Under the pieces are notes generated by a model. That model ran no database searches and was not told the origin of the DNA. It saw only the letters and a list, made by a program, of their open reading frames with translations. From Lactiplantibacillus mudanjiangensis (GTDB taxonomy: Bacteria > Bacillota > Bacilli > Lactobacillales > Lactobacillaceae), in contig NZ_BJDY01000004.1 in NCBI RefSeq assembly GCF_005405385.1, forward strand, positions 248,001-312,000: a stretch of DNA of 64,000 nucleotides. Reading direction: 5' to 3'. Position numbers and translations under genes: made by a program. Position 1 is the first letter of the stretch. Every line of letters begins with the position of its first letter. Below are positions 54,639 through 63,913 of the stretch, piece by piece.

Positions 54639-55955
54639 ATGAAAATAATGATTATTGGGGCCGCACATGGCGGTCAAGCGGCGGTAACTGCGGCACAGGC
54701 ACAATATCCAACGGCTGAAATTAGTTGGATCGAACAACAAGCGATGACGCATTTGATGGGCTGGTCAGCGACCAAATTAGCGACTTATCAAGCGGAGTTA
54801 AAACGTCAGCATGTCACGCTAATTGATCAAACGCAAGTCGTCAAGTTACAACCAAGCCAGCATCAAGTTAACGTGCGCAATTTAGCAACTGGCCAATCGC
54901 AGACCTTAACTTATGACAAATTGATTTTAAGCGTAGGGGCTACAGCTCGACAATTACCGGTCGTGGGCAAAGAATTAACGGGGGTTGTCGGGTTACGCAG
55001 TCAAGCTGATATGCACTGGTTACGCGAACAAGCGACTAATCCGGCCGTGCAAAATGTGGTCGTGGTAGGCGCTGGTTATATTGGTATTGGCGCAGTTGGT
55101 ATTCTGTCAGCGGCTGGTAAAAACGTGACACTCGTTGATGTTAATGACCGGGTTTTAAGCAGCTATTTGGATATAGAATTAACGGAACCTTTAACAGCAA
55201 CTTTGCAAGCTGAAAAGGTGACGTTAGCCTTACCGGCACAGGTCACTGCACTAACTGGTGATGCGACCGATCACGTCATTGCTGTGCAAACCGATCAGGG
55301 AAGTTATCCGGCCGACCTAGTAGTCGTCTCAGTAGGTGCCCAGCCGAATACGGCGTGGTTAGCGGACACGTTGGCATTATTAACGAATGGGAGCATTCAA
55401 ACGGATGCGTATTTACAAACGAGTCAACCTGATATTTGGGCGATTGGCGATGCGGTACAAGTGCAATATGGCCCTACGGATCAACGTTTAAACGTGGCGT
55501 TAGCCAGTAACGCGCGCCGGCAAGCACGTTGGGCGGTTCAAAATTTAGTGACACCAACGAAAAAAATGGGAGCCGTGCAGGGAACGTCCGCGTTGAAATT
55601 AGGTGATTACTATTTTGCCTCAACGGGGTTAAATAGTACAACTGCGGCTCGTTGTGGGGTTGATTTAGCTAGCGTCGTGGTGACCCAACCAGTGACGATG
55701 CGTGAGGCGACCCCAGTAACCACTAAATTGTTTTATCAACCTAAGACCGGCAAGCTATTAGGTGCGCAACTGCTATCAAAAATGGATATTACCGCTAGTA
55801 TCAATGTGGTGGCGTTAGCGATGCAAGCCCAGTTTACGGTAGATCAGTTAGCCGATGCCGACTTTTTCTTTCAACCGTTATTTACCACGGCAACACACTT
55901 CTTAACGGCTGCAGCATTAGCGGCCCAACAAGCACGTGTTACGGTTACTAATTAA
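54639..55955 (+). CDS. FAD-dependent NAD(P)H oxidoreductase of the Nox/CoADR type, without the redox cysteine
   Basis: 438 residues. FAD-binding (IIGAAHGGQAAV at the N-terminus and DIWAIGDAVQ near 280), NAD-binding (VVVGAGYIGIGAV near 145) and the C-terminal dimerisation domain are all present, as in NADH oxidases and CoA-disulfide reductases. The usual SFLSCG segment with the catalytic cysteine (near residue 42) is replaced by MTHLMGWSATK, so Cys-based peroxide or disulfide chemistry is absent. It may be an H2O2-forming or quinone-type oxidase. It is controlled by the TetR and palindrome upstream. Confidence 0.85.
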   Translation: MKIMIIGAAHGGQAAVTAAQAQYPTAEISWIEQQAMTHLMGWSATKLATYQAELKRQHVTLIDQTQVVKLQPSQHQVNVRNLATGQSQTLTYDKLILSVGATARQLPVVGKELTGVVGLRSQADMHWLREQATNPAVQNVVVVGAGYIGIGAVGILSAAGKNVTLVDVNDRVLSSYLDIELTEPLTATLQAEKVTLALPAQVTALTGDATDHVIAVQTDQGSYPADLVVVSVGAQPNTAWLADTLALLTNGSIQTDAYLQTSQPDIWAIGDAVQVQYGPTDQRLNVALASNARRQARWAVQNLVTPTKKMGAVQGTSALKLGDYYFASTGLNSTTAARCGVDLASVVVTQPVTMREATPVTTKLFYQPKTGKLLGAQLLSKMDITASINVVALAMQAQFTVDQLADADFFFQPLFTTATHFLTAAALAAQQARVTVTN

Positions 55956-55966
55956 TCGGACGCAAC

Positions 55967-55996
55967 AAAAAAAAGACGTTGGTTGGCGTCTTTTTT
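55967..55996. terminator. Bidirectional terminator after the oxidoreductase gene
   Basis: aaaaagacg / cgtctttttt with loop ttggttgg; it serves both the oxidoreductase and the following TetR gene, which converge. Confidence 0.85.
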
Positions 55997-56001
55997 GATG
56001 T

Positions 56002-56649
56002 TTAGATTGTGATCAGCGCATAAGTGGCGCGAAACTCGGATAAAATGTTGGTCTTAACGGGTTCTAAGTCGTCGAGCTTGATGCTGCCCTGTGCATCAGG
56101 CGCTAAGATGGCGTCTAATTGGAATTGTAACGTCGCGACTAAATAAGTTTCCGCTTGGTCTAACGTTAAACTTTGATTTTCGACTTGAGTCAAGACACCG
56201 TTAATGAGCGTTTTAGCTTGGAAAATCAAATAGTCAGGTGTCAAATTAGTAACCACCATGCCGTTGGTTTGAGCGAGGGCTAAGTAAGCCTGTAAGGCCG
56301 TAAAGTATTGCGTGTACCCAGTTGCAAAACGTTGCGCTAAAGCTGGATAGGCGCGCTGTAGTTCGGTGGTAAACGTGGTGGTCGTTGAGCCCATTAATAA
56401 GAGCGCGTTCAACCAAGCTGGTAAAAATTCATCCGCAACAAAGGTTGTGGGCACCGGATATTTGTCGAAAAAGTCCAAATGTCGCTGAACTACGGCTTGG
56501 ACGAGCTCGTCCTTATTTTTAAAGGATAGATATAAGGTGGCTCGACTGACGTTAACGGCTTGAGCGAGTTTGCTCATGGACAATGTCTGAAACCCTTTAA
56601 TTAAAATCACGTGATTCAAGTTCATCACTAGTTGTTGTTTATCTATCAT
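56002..56649 (-). CDS. TetR-family transcriptional regulator
   Basis: 215 residues with an N-terminal HTH (FQTLSMSKLAQAVNVSRATL followed by YLSFKNKDELV, about residues 20-50) and a large helical ligand domain. The start ATG 56649 has a weak acgaggtaa upstream. It is divergent from an NAD-dependent epimerase-like gene, and TTAGACAA / TTGTCTAA in the gap is a likely operator. It probably represses both. No similarity in the operator to the TetR locus just upstream is seen, so the two systems are separate. Confidence 0.87.
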   Translation of the reverse strand: MIDKQQLVMNLNHVILIKGFQTLSMSKLAQAVNVSRATLYLSFKNKDELVQAVVQRHLDFFDKYPVPTTFVADEFLPAWLNALLLMGSTTTTFTTELQRAYPALAQRFATGYTQYFTALQAYLALAQTNGMVVTNLTPDYLIFQAKTLINGVLTQVENQSLTLDQAETYLVATLQFQLDAILAPDAQGSIKLDDLEPVKTNILSEFRATYALITI

Positions 56650-56692
56650 TTTTAATTACCTCGTAAAAATAGTATACAATAGTTTTACAAAT

Positions 56693-56721
56693 TAGACAAT
56701 GTGGTGTATTATTTGTCTAAA
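56693..56721. promoter_or_regulatory. TetR operator candidate between tetR and the epimerase-like gene
   Basis: TTAGACAA (56693-56700) and TTGTCTAA (56714-56721) are perfect inverted repeats with a 13-bp spacer. Confidence 0.7.
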
Positions 56722-56746
56722 TTAAAAAACAAACGAGGTTATTCAA

Positions 56747-57748
56747 ATGAAAAAAGTAGTAGTTACCGGTGGTTCAGGTTTTGTCGCAAGTTGGGTGATT
56801 GCAGAATTCTTAAATCAAGATTATGCCGTGGCTACGAGCTTACGGTCATTGGGCAAGGCCGATGCAATTAAAGCGGGACTTAGTCGGTACGTGACTGCCG
56901 AACGGTTGTCGCATCTTAGCTTCTTTGAAGCGGATTTAACAAGTGCCGATGGCTGGCAAGCTGGTCTAGCCGATGCTGATGGCGTGATTCATGTGGCATC
57001 GCCAATGGGAAACGGAACTGAAAGCACCGCTGAATTAGTTGAAGTGGCGACTAGTGGTGTTCGTGAAGTCTTTCAAGCCGCGGCTGCTGCCGGGGTAAAA
57101 CGTCTCGTCATGACGAGTTCACAGGCGGCTTCCACGCCAGCTAGTTCATTTACCGGGACCTTGGATGAAAGTTTTTGGACTGATCCTGAGAATCCTGAAT
57201 TAGATGCTTATCGGATTTCCAAAGTTCGCGCTGAACAAACCGCTTGGCAATTAGCAGATGAGTTGGAGCTGGATTTGACGACCATTTTACCAGGGGCAAT
57301 CTTTGGTCCAGTAATGACCAAGAATCTTAGTTCCAATGGGATTTTGTTACAATTATTGAAGGGACAACCCGCCTTGCCAAAAGTACCGTTAGAAATTAGT
57401 GACGTGCGCGACTTGGCTAACTTGCATCGCCTAGCGTTTGAACAAGATACGGCGATTGGCAAGCGTTATCTGGCCGCGTCACAAACGCTGACGATGTTAG
57501 CCGTTGGACGTTTGTATCAACAAAACTTCCCACAATTACATTTAAATGTACGACCATTACCTAACTGGGCGACGCGCTTACTAGCAAAACCAATGCCAAG
57601 TTTACGGTCATTAGTTCCGATGTTGAACCGACACTATCATCACAGTACCGCCGCTGCCGAAACTGATCTTGGGTGGCAACAACATGACCCTGAAACGACT
57701 GTGATTGACACCGCGCAACGGTTAATTAGTTTGGGACTAGTCAAGTAA
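56747..57748 (+). CDS. NAD(P)-dependent extended SDR (dihydroflavonol reductase-like)
   Basis: 333 residues. The Rossmann motif VVTGGSGFVASWV opens the protein, HVASPMGN and the active-site serine-tyrosine-lysine set (MTSSQAA, YRISKVRAE with Tyr/Lys) follow. The family of extended SDRs includes dihydroflavonol and aldehyde reductases; bacterial members reduce aldehydes or ketones in detoxification. acgaggtt precedes ATG 56747. It is divergent from a TetR gene, consistent with induction by its substrate. A perfect 23-bp hairpin terminator follows. Confidence 0.87.
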   Translation: MKKVVVTGGSGFVASWVIAEFLNQDYAVATSLRSLGKADAIKAGLSRYVTAERLSHLSFFEADLTSADGWQAGLADADGVIHVASPMGNGTESTAELVEVATSGVREVFQAAAAAGVKRLVMTSSQAASTPASSFTGTLDESFWTDPENPELDAYRISKVRAEQTAWQLADELELDLTTILPGAIFGPVMTKNLSSNGILLQLLKGQPALPKVPLEISDVRDLANLHRLAFEQDTAIGKRYLAASQTLTMLAVGRLYQQNFPQLHLNVRPLPNWATRLLAKPMPSLRSLVPMLNRHYHHSTAAAETDLGWQQHDPETTVIDTAQRLISLGLVK

Positions 57749-57758
57749 ATTGAAATGA

Positions 57759-57810
57759 AAAAGGCGATCATCAGAATTAAGCTTGGACTTAATTCTGATG
57801 ATCGCCTTTT
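57759..57810. terminator. Long perfect bidirectional terminator
   Basis: Arms 57759-57781 and 57788-57810 are perfectly complementary over 23 bp with loop cttgga; it begins aaaaggcgatcatcagaatt and ends in gcctttt. The SDR and membrane-protein genes converge on it. Confidence 0.92.
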
Positions 57811-57823
57811 ATCGGATAATGGG

Positions 57824-58219
57824 TTAATTTCTAATATTGTTCAAGATGGTTACTGAGAGTCTTAGAATGTTAATAATGGTCCAATAAAGAATGGCAATTA
57901 TCGCAATAATACCAATGACCAAATTTTCACCGTCAAATTGGTAAATGAGCATAAAAATAATAAAGAGGGTGAGCGATAACCATTCCATGATGGTGATGAC
58001 CTGATGATCGGCAAGTCGTTCGACATATTGATCACGCTCATCATCGTCAGGTTCGTTGAGATTGATTGCTTTGCTTTTAGAGATAGCAAGGAATAAACAA
58101 ATGACAACTATGAGAATATCCTTGAATAGGCTAAGCCAATTTGACCAGTCGCTAAAAGCAAAATAGAGAAAGAGTAATGATAAAATGCCCCAGAATATGA
58201 CACTAAGATTTTTTTTCAT
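57824..58219 (-). CDS. Small membrane protein, partner of the XRE regulator
   Basis: 131 residues with four hydrophobic helices and a charged loop (NLNEPDDDERDQYVERLADHQ) in the middle. It belongs to the poorly defined membrane partners often found next to small XRE regulators. ATG 58219 follows tggaggc and overlaps the end of the upstream XRE gene by 17 bp, so the two are translationally coupled. The membrane protein may sense a signal and modulate the regulator; this is inference. Confidence 0.7.
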   Translation of the reverse strand: MKKNLSVIFWGILSLLFLYFAFSDWSNWLSLFKDILIVVICLFLAISKSKAINLNEPDDDERDQYVERLADHQVITIMEWLSLTLFIIFMLIYQFDGENLVIGIIAIIAILYWTIINILRLSVTILNNIRN

Positions 58220-58430
58220 CTTTTTCAGCCTCCACATATGTTGCTAAATTAAACAGTGTTTCAATATCTGTGTGAAAAAGGGTAGCAAGTTTGTAGGCCA
58301 AAATTAATGATGGCTTATATTGGCCTTTTTCAATTGAGATGATGGTCCTTGACGTGACGTTGACGCGTTGGGCAACTTGAGATTGGGTTAAGTTGGCCTG
58401 TTTGCGATACTGTCGCAGTGAGTTGTTCAT
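58203..58430 (-). CDS. Small XRE-family transcriptional regulator
   Basis: 75 residues, almost only a helix-turn-helix: MNNSLRQYRKQANLTQSQVA followed by QRVNVTSRTIISIEKGQYKP. Such short regulators are typically autoregulatory. A perfect 18-bp palindrome lies at 58449-58466 just upstream. It overlaps the membrane-protein gene, forming a two-gene unit common in lactobacilli, often linked to stress or competence-like responses, though its role here is unknown. Confidence 0.88.
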   Translation of the reverse strand: MNNSLRQYRKQANLTQSQVAQRVNVTSRTIISIEKGQYKPSLILAYKLATLFHTDIETLFNLATYVEAEKDEKKS

Positions 58431-58448
58431 CCTGTCATCTCTTTTCTA

Positions 58449-58466
58449 TGTGAAGTTAACTTCACA
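58449..58466. promoter_or_regulatory. Perfect 18-bp palindrome upstream of the XRE/membrane pair
   Basis: tgtgaagttaacttcaca is fully symmetrical and lies 19 bp before the XRE start. Probable autoregulatory operator. Confidence 0.82.
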
Positions 58467-58662
58467 TTAACGCTTTTAGTTAGATTTTTCAATAATGCGA
58501 AAGCAAATTGTTGATAATTAACTATTTTCCGGTAGTAGTGTAGAGCTAACAATAATAGTAACCAAAAAAATTGAAATCATTTATAAGACCGTCAGTTGTA
58601 TCTCCCTTAAATTCTCGGTAGAATGGAAGCACTGATTTAATATAGAAGGAGTGGCAACGACG

Positions 58663-60456
58663 ATGGATTTAGCGGCGGCGCAACAAGTATTAAAAACGAC
58701 TTTTGGGTACGACGAGTTTCGGCCGGGACAAAAGGCCGTCATTGAACAAGTGTTAGCTGGGGAAAACACGTTGGCGGTTATGCCAACCGGTGGCGGTAAG
58801 TCGCTCTGTTATCAAATTCCAGCGTTACTATTTAATGGGTTGACGGTGGTCGTTTCGCCGTTGATTTCTTTAATGAAAGATCAAGTCGATGCGTTGAATG
58901 ATAATGGGATCGCGGCGACCTTTATTAACAGTTCGCTAGATTATCAAAGCATTCAACAACGCCTCAATGAATTGCGTGCTGGGGACTACACGTTACTCTA
59001 CATTGCACCAGAAAGACTAGATTCACCGCAGTTTATTCGTGATTTAGGGCAACTGCCAATTGATCTATTGGCGATTGATGAAGCGCATTGTATCTCACAA
59101 TGGGGGCATGATTTCCGGCCAAGTTATTTGGCTTTAAGTACGGCAATTGAGCAATTACCAACCCATCCACAAGTTTTAGCCTTAACGGCCACCGCGACGG
59201 AACAAGTCGCGCAAGATATTTGTGAACGGTTGTCGATTGCGCCAGATGATGAAGTGAATACGGGGTTTGCTCGTGATAATTTGGATTTGGCGGTGGTCAA
59301 GGACCAAGATACGGACCGTTATATTTTGGATTATTTAAAGGCCAATCAAGGTGAAGCCGGGATTATCTATGCCAGTACGCGTAAAGAAGTCGCTCGGATT
59401 ACCACTTTACTTCAACATAAGCAGATTAAAGCCACGATGTATCATGCGGGGTTAGATGACGAGGTGCGCCGGCAAAATCAAGAAGATTTCTTATTTGATC
59501 GGGTGCAAGTGATGGTCGCCACCAATGCCTTTGGGATGGGGATCGATAAAAGTAATGTGCGGTTTGTCATTCATGCCCAAGTTCCTGGGACGTTGGAAGC
59601 TTATTACCAAGAAGCCGGTCGGGCGGGACGAGATGGCTTACCAAGTGAAGCCATTTTGATGTTTCGGCCCAATGATATTCAACTCCAACATTTCTTTATT
59701 GATCAATCAGAGATGGATGATGAACATAAGCATCGAGCCTATCAAAAACTACAAGTGATGACCCAATATGCCAATACCCAAGGTTGTTTACAGCAATTTA
59801 TTTTGAACTATTTTGGGGAAAAGTCAGCACCTTGCCAGCGTTGTAGCAATTGTCGGGATGATCGCGAAGCGCAGGATATTACAACGAATGCGCAAAAAGT
59901 CTTGTCCTGTGTGGTCCGGGTGCATAGCCGTTTTGGTAAAGGGGTGATTGCGCAAGTTTTGACAGGGGCCAATAATCAACGGATTCGGGATTTAGATCTT
60001 AAAGGCTTGCCAACATATGGTATTATGGCTGATCAACGGCAGAAGAGTGTTACCGAGCTGGTCGACTTTTTAACGGCCGCGGGGTATTTACAAAGTATTG
60101 GTGGTCAGTATCCGACCTTAACAGTCACGAAAACTGGGGTTGGCGTCTTAAAAGGTGAAACCAAAGTGTACCGCAAAACGGCGCAAACCGTTAAAGCGGC
60201 TGCGCCAGTTAATGATGCGTTATTTGAACAACTACGAACATTGCGGCGTCAGTTAGCTGAAGACCAACAAGTGCCACCGTTTGTGATTTTTTCAGATAAA
60301 ACGTTACATTCAATGTGTGATCTATTGCCCGCGACCGATGCAGAATTTTTGAATGTTCGTGGAGTCGGTGCTAACAAGTTAGACAAATATGGTGAAACGT
60401 TTATGCAAACGATTCGCGCTTACGTTAATCAACCTGAAGCAACGACCGTTGATTAA
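58663..60456 (+). CDS. recQ: ATP-dependent DNA helicase RecQ
   Basis: 597 residues. Superfamily 2 motifs are complete: Q-motif FGYDEFRPGQ, Walker A MPTGGGKSLCYQ, DEAH box AIDEAHCISQWGHDF, and QEAGRAGRDG. A zinc-binding segment (CQRCSNCRD), a winged-helix RQC region and a C-terminal HRDC domain follow, the full RecQ layout. It unwinds DNA in recombination and repair. ATG 58663 follows gaaggag by 11 bases; the GTG at 58651 is too close. A repeat element begins right at its stop codon. Confidence 0.96.
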   Translation: MDLAAAQQVLKTTFGYDEFRPGQKAVIEQVLAGENTLAVMPTGGGKSLCYQIPALLFNGLTVVVSPLISLMKDQVDALNDNGIAATFINSSLDYQSIQQRLNELRAGDYTLLYIAPERLDSPQFIRDLGQLPIDLLAIDEAHCISQWGHDFRPSYLALSTAIEQLPTHPQVLALTATATEQVAQDICERLSIAPDDEVNTGFARDNLDLAVVKDQDTDRYILDYLKANQGEAGIIYASTRKEVARITTLLQHKQIKATMYHAGLDDEVRRQNQEDFLFDRVQVMVATNAFGMGIDKSNVRFVIHAQVPGTLEAYYQEAGRAGRDGLPSEAILMFRPNDIQLQHFFIDQSEMDDEHKHRAYQKLQVMTQYANTQGCLQQFILNYFGEKSAPCQRCSNCRDDREAQDITTNAQKVLSCVVRVHSRFGKGVIAQVLTGANNQRIRDLDLKGLPTYGIMADQRQKSVTELVDFLTAAGYLQSIGGQYPTLTVTKTGVGVLKGETKVYRKTAQTVKAAAPVNDALFEQLRTLRRQLAEDQQVPPFVIFSDKTLHSMCDLLPATDAEFLNVRGVGANKLDKYGETFMQTIRAYVNQPEATTVD

Positions 60457-60985
60457 GCTGGTTGAGTAAAGATTGAAAGCCAATGATGTACTAGCATTGG
60501 CTTGGATTATGCTACCTGCGTCAGCCAGTGATTCTGCCGGCTGTGGGGACCGGCTCCAGCCAAAGTACGGGCTTCCACCTCGCTTTTAAGCCTAGCCCAA
60601 ACCGCTAGTCTTAAAAGTCGTCCACATCGTAAAGTCCGGCAAAAGCATCCGGACTAACGATGTTTTCACGGCCGGCGCCATCACTGACTGACGCCGGTTA
60701 TACTGTAGATGTTAGTCATAATCATCATAACCGAGAGTGAGCTCACATTGAGCCCAGCCGTGGGAGACTCTTAGCGATTTATCGCTTAGAGCCTGGCGCT
60801 TTTGAAACGCGGTTTTGGCGGTTCAAAACGACGGTTCAGACTGCTTTTTGGCTGAGCCGGTCCGCCCACAGCGTTCCGGCTCAAGGTGGGCGAACGGTAG
60901 GTGGCAAGCCAGTCTGCTTCTAATTAGTAATGCTTGCCACATCAACGATTATTGCTAAAAGGTAGTTTTTACCCTTTAGCTTGTT
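60457..60985. repeat. Modular terminal-inverted-repeat element, copy 4 (modules A and B)
   Basis: It begins one base after the recQ stop (gagtaaagattgaaagcc) and ends within the serine hydrolase gene (ttttaccctttagc). Both module A (with the extra internal hairpin agtccgg / ccggact around 60633-60655) and module B (gtgagctcacattgagccc) are present, the longest form seen, filling the whole gap between two convergent genes. Confidence 0.87.
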
Positions 60986-62120
60986 GATTCAACAAAGTGT
61001 ATAACTGATTGTTGACGACGCCAAATGAGCGAATATTATTTTGGACATTTGACATCAAAACGATATACGTTTTACCAGTATGGGTGAAACTGTTCGAGAC
61101 ATTCCAGCCACTGACAATGCCGTGACTGTTATAAGTGCCTGGATCAACGTAAAAGCCCATGCCGTAGCCTGATGAACTACCGGCGGTGAGTAATTGCTGA
61201 CGCGCTTTAGTTGATAATAATTTACCTTGCATCAAGGCAGCATCAAACTTGTACATCTCGGTAACGGTCATCGCTAAGTTGCCAACGCCATAAAGTTGTG
61301 ATAAATCAGGTAAGGTGGGTGTCACGTATTTGCCGTCACTACTGATGCGGTAGCCGGTTGAGCGCTTAGGATCTTTGGCAAATTTTTGGTAAGTAAGTGG
61401 TGTCGCCATGTTGGCGGGATCAAAAACACGCTGTTGCAAGTAGGTCATTAATGGCTGGTGACTAAGTTTTTCGACTAAATAGGCTAAGACGGTATAATTA
61501 CTATCTAAATAGTGCCAAGTTCCTGGTTGGCTCGTAATACCTTGTTTTTCAATATCTTTGACGAGCTTAGCGGGGGTGGTGGCGGCGTTAACTTCTTGAT
61601 GACCAGCCAAACCAGACGTATGATTCAAGAGATTCTTCAACTTGATCTTATTGCCGTTAGGAAAATGTGGAAAATAGCGATTCACTGGATCTGTAATTTT
61701 CAGTTTGCCAGCACTTTGTAGCTGTAAAATGGCCGTCGCGATTAACGCCTTTTCGGTTGAACCGATGTAGTAGGGTGTGGCGAGTTCATTTTTAAGCTGT
61801 TGCTTACGATTACGCCAACCATATGCTTTACGCAGAATTACATGATTTTCACGCACGATTAAGGCCGTCCCCGTAAAGTGCTGTTGGGTTAAATAGCGAT
61901 CAATCGCGGTATCTTTGACGACGGTTGTGAGTGGTGTGGTAGGTTTCTTAATTGCTTTTTTCTTCGTGGGTGTTTTTTTCACGGTTAAACTAGTTTTCGG
62001 ATGAGCTGGTGTGGTGGACTGTGGCCACCAGTGGATTGTTAACCAAGCGGCGCCCCCCACGCCGATGAGTATAACTAAAAATAATCGTAAATGATAAAAT
62101 TTTCGATGTTGATAATGCAT
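60969..62120 (-). CDS. Membrane-anchored serine hydrolase (class C beta-lactamase/PBP4*-like)
   Basis: 383 residues. A short basic N-terminus and one transmembrane helix (about 11-28) anchor the protein outside the cell. The SxxK nucleophile motif is STEK in YIGSTEKALIATAI, the SxN-like second motif is in LDSNYTVLAYLV, and late HTGKTYIVLMSN is the KTG equivalent (H-T-G). Class C-type serine hydrolases of lactobacilli act on peptidoglycan peptides or D-amino esters. The stop codon lies within repeat copy 4. Substrate unknown. Confidence 0.87.
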   Translation of the reverse strand: MHYQHRKFYHLRLFLVILIGVGGAAWLTIHWWPQSTTPAHPKTSLTVKKTPTKKKAIKKPTTPLTTVVKDTAIDRYLTQQHFTGTALIVRENHVILRKAYGWRNRKQQLKNELATPYYIGSTEKALIATAILQLQSAGKLKITDPVNRYFPHFPNGNKIKLKNLLNHTSGLAGHQEVNAATTPAKLVKDIEKQGITSQPGTWHYLDSNYTVLAYLVEKLSHQPLMTYLQQRVFDPANMATPLTYQKFAKDPKRSTGYRISSDGKYVTPTLPDLSQLYGVGNLAMTVTEMYKFDAALMQGKLLSTKARQQLLTAGSSSGYGMGFYVDPGTYNSHGIVSGWNVSNSFTHTGKTYIVLMSNVQNNIRSFGVVNNQLYTLLNQQAKG

Positions 62121-62218
62121 GTAATCTCCCCCAAGGTCTTACAATATTAGCCCTACTATACCACGTCTGTACAAAAAAGAATGTTAAGATTTTGTCGCAT
62201 TTTAAAGGAGCCGCAAAA

Positions 62219-63100
62219 ATGGAATTTAGATGGCAACACACGGGTGAACCCGTTTCAATGAAACGCTTTTTAACTAAACATGGGATCAGCATGCGGCTGA
62301 TCAAGGCCATTAAGCATGGTGAGGGTGAGTTCCGGTTAGATGGGATTCCACACTTCGGTGAGATTACCGTGGAAAATGGTGATTATGCGGGTATTTGGTT
62401 ACCAGCCGAAGGGGCTGACCCTGAAGTTGCCGTGAGTTCGGTGCCAATTACTGTGTTATATGAAGATGATCATTGGTTAGTGGTCAATAAACCAGCCGGC
62501 TTAACGAGTGTGCCGGGTCCTACTAACCGTGAAGATACGTTGGTTAATCGGGTCAAAGGTTATTTGATGGCACAGCAAGCTGAAAATCAAAAGCCCCATT
62601 TGATTACCCGATTGGATCGTGATACGAGTGGCTTAGTGCTGGTAGCCAAGCATCGAGTCGCGCAAAGTATGACAACTTGGGAACCTGTTGCTAAAACGTT
62701 AAGAAAGACGTATTTAGCGTGGGTCGATGGGCAATTAACCCCAGCGCAAGGGACGATCACTGCGGCAATCGGGCGAGTCGGGACGAGTCCACGGCGTGAA
62801 GTTACGCCAGCGGGTCAAGATGCCACTACTAAATATTGGGTTGAACAGACTTTTGCCACGGCCACGCAAGTCAAACTGGAGCTGGTTACTGGACGAACCC
62901 ATCAAATTCGGGTACATCTAAGCCATTTGGGCCATCCGTTATTAGGCGATCAACTTTACGCGGGTCCGACGACGTTAATTCAACGGCAGGCGCTACATGC
63001 GGCGACATTGCAGTTCCATGATCCATTTACTGATCAGGATTTACAATGGCAAGCGCCACTACCTGAGGATTTAGAACAGTTAATTAATCAACTCAAATAA
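62219..63100 (+). CDS. RluA/RluD-family pseudouridine synthase
   Basis: 293 residues. The catalytic aspartate is in LITRLDRDTSGLVL, followed by KTYLAWVDG and RTHQIRVHLSHLGHPLLGDQLY at the C-terminus, all typical of the RluA/RluD family. It converts uridine to pseudouridine in 23S rRNA or tRNA. The N-terminal S4-like part is short. ATG 62219 follows aaaggag; an in-frame start 27 bases upstream has no site. The exact target cannot be told from sequence. Confidence 0.93.
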   Translation: MEFRWQHTGEPVSMKRFLTKHGISMRLIKAIKHGEGEFRLDGIPHFGEITVENGDYAGIWLPAEGADPEVAVSSVPITVLYEDDHWLVVNKPAGLTSVPGPTNREDTLVNRVKGYLMAQQAENQKPHLITRLDRDTSGLVLVAKHRVAQSMTTWEPVAKTLRKTYLAWVDGQLTPAQGTITAAIGRVGTSPRREVTPAGQDATTKYWVEQTFATATQVKLELVTGRTHQIRVHLSHLGHPLLGDQLYAGPTTLIQRQALHAATLQFHDPFTDQDLQWQAPLPEDLEQLINQLK

Positions 63101-63111
63101 AGTCTTAATCA

Positions 63112-63155
63112 AAAACCGGCGCCAATCCTCAAAAGTAGGATGGACGCCGGTTTTG
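63112..63155. terminator. Bidirectional terminator after the pseudouridine synthase gene
   Basis: aaaaccggcgccaatcct / aggatggacgccggtttt, with one internal mismatch and loop caaaagt; T-run on both strands. Confidence 0.9.
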
Positions 63156-63171
63156 TTGATGTTAACGCCAC

Positions 63172-63498
63172 TTACTTCGGCTGACTAGCTTCGAAGTCGG
63201 TAGTTAACGTGGTAAAGGTTGATTGTAATTGTTTTAAGGGTTCCGCTAAGGTGAGATAATAAATATGTTCCACCCCGTTGCTACGCATATCAATGACCCC
63301 AGCTTCACGCATTAAACGTAAATGATGTGAGACAGCTGGACGTGAAATGTTCACTAAAGCAGTAATTGCGGTGACGTTTAAGCCATCGCCACTATTCCCC
63401 AAGGCAATAATAATTTGTCGCCGAATGGTTTCGGCAAAAATGCCAATGAGTTGTGCACTCTCTGTTAGTGCGGTTGCTGATTTTTGATAGTTCGCCAT
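63172..63498 (-). CDS. ArsR-family transcriptional regulator
   Basis: 108 residues, winged-helix ArsR fold: IFAETIRRQIIIALGNSGDG, LNVTAITALVNISRPAVSHHL, then IYYLTL near the C-terminus. No metal-binding cysteine pair is seen, so it may sense a redox or organic signal rather than a metal. ATG 63498 follows aaagga. It is divergent from a probable flavin reductase at 63914, and perfect hairpins in the gap (63560-63587) could be its operator. Target genes are likely the reductase. Confidence 0.88.
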   Translation of the reverse strand: MANYQKSATALTESAQLIGIFAETIRRQIIIALGNSGDGLNVTAITALVNISRPAVSHHLRLMREAGVIDMRSNGVEHIYYLTLAEPLKQLQSTFTTLTTDFEASQPK

Positions 63499-63913
63499 GA
63501 CTGACCTAAGTCCTTTCAAATTCAATTGGTTGGCTTGATCGGATGATGCGTCCCCTTGATATCAATCTGGCCGCCACCAGATTGATACTAACGTGATCAA
63601 AGCCTCAGTTGACAACTCCGCCTAAAACTAGGTGGCTGTGATACTATTAACTGGTACACAATTAGTTCAACGAATTGCTTCGAATGAGTGAAGCGTTTCG
63701 AGTAACTTGTTAGTCCGTAAGTTGTCTAACGGGCGGGGCCATGGGATGGTTAGAAGCTTGGCTCTTGTCCTATTAAAACAACTCTGTAATTAATTGTCAA
63801 TTGTTTCTCGTTTTAACTATTCATAATTATAGTACTTAACGATTGTGGTTAGTTTAGTAAGTGCTTTTTGAATAACAATGATCGTTAACTTAATTTGATT
63901 GGAGGAGATCTGA
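63499..63913. promoter_or_regulatory. Structured divergent intergenic region (ArsR and reductase)
   Basis: About 415 bp without a gene. It holds a perfect 11-bp hairpin tatcaatctgg / ccagattgata (63560-63587), enclosed by ggcttgatc / gatcaaagcc; a closing stem cagttgacaa (63608-63617) / ttgtcaattg (near 63797-63806) bracketing about 180 nt with further small hairpins (ccgcctaaaactaggtgg, gcttcgaatgagtgaagc); and ttaacgat / atcgttaa close to the reductase start. It could encode a structured leader or small RNA. A promoter candidate TTGTCA...TATTCA lies near 63800-63825. Confidence 0.5.
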
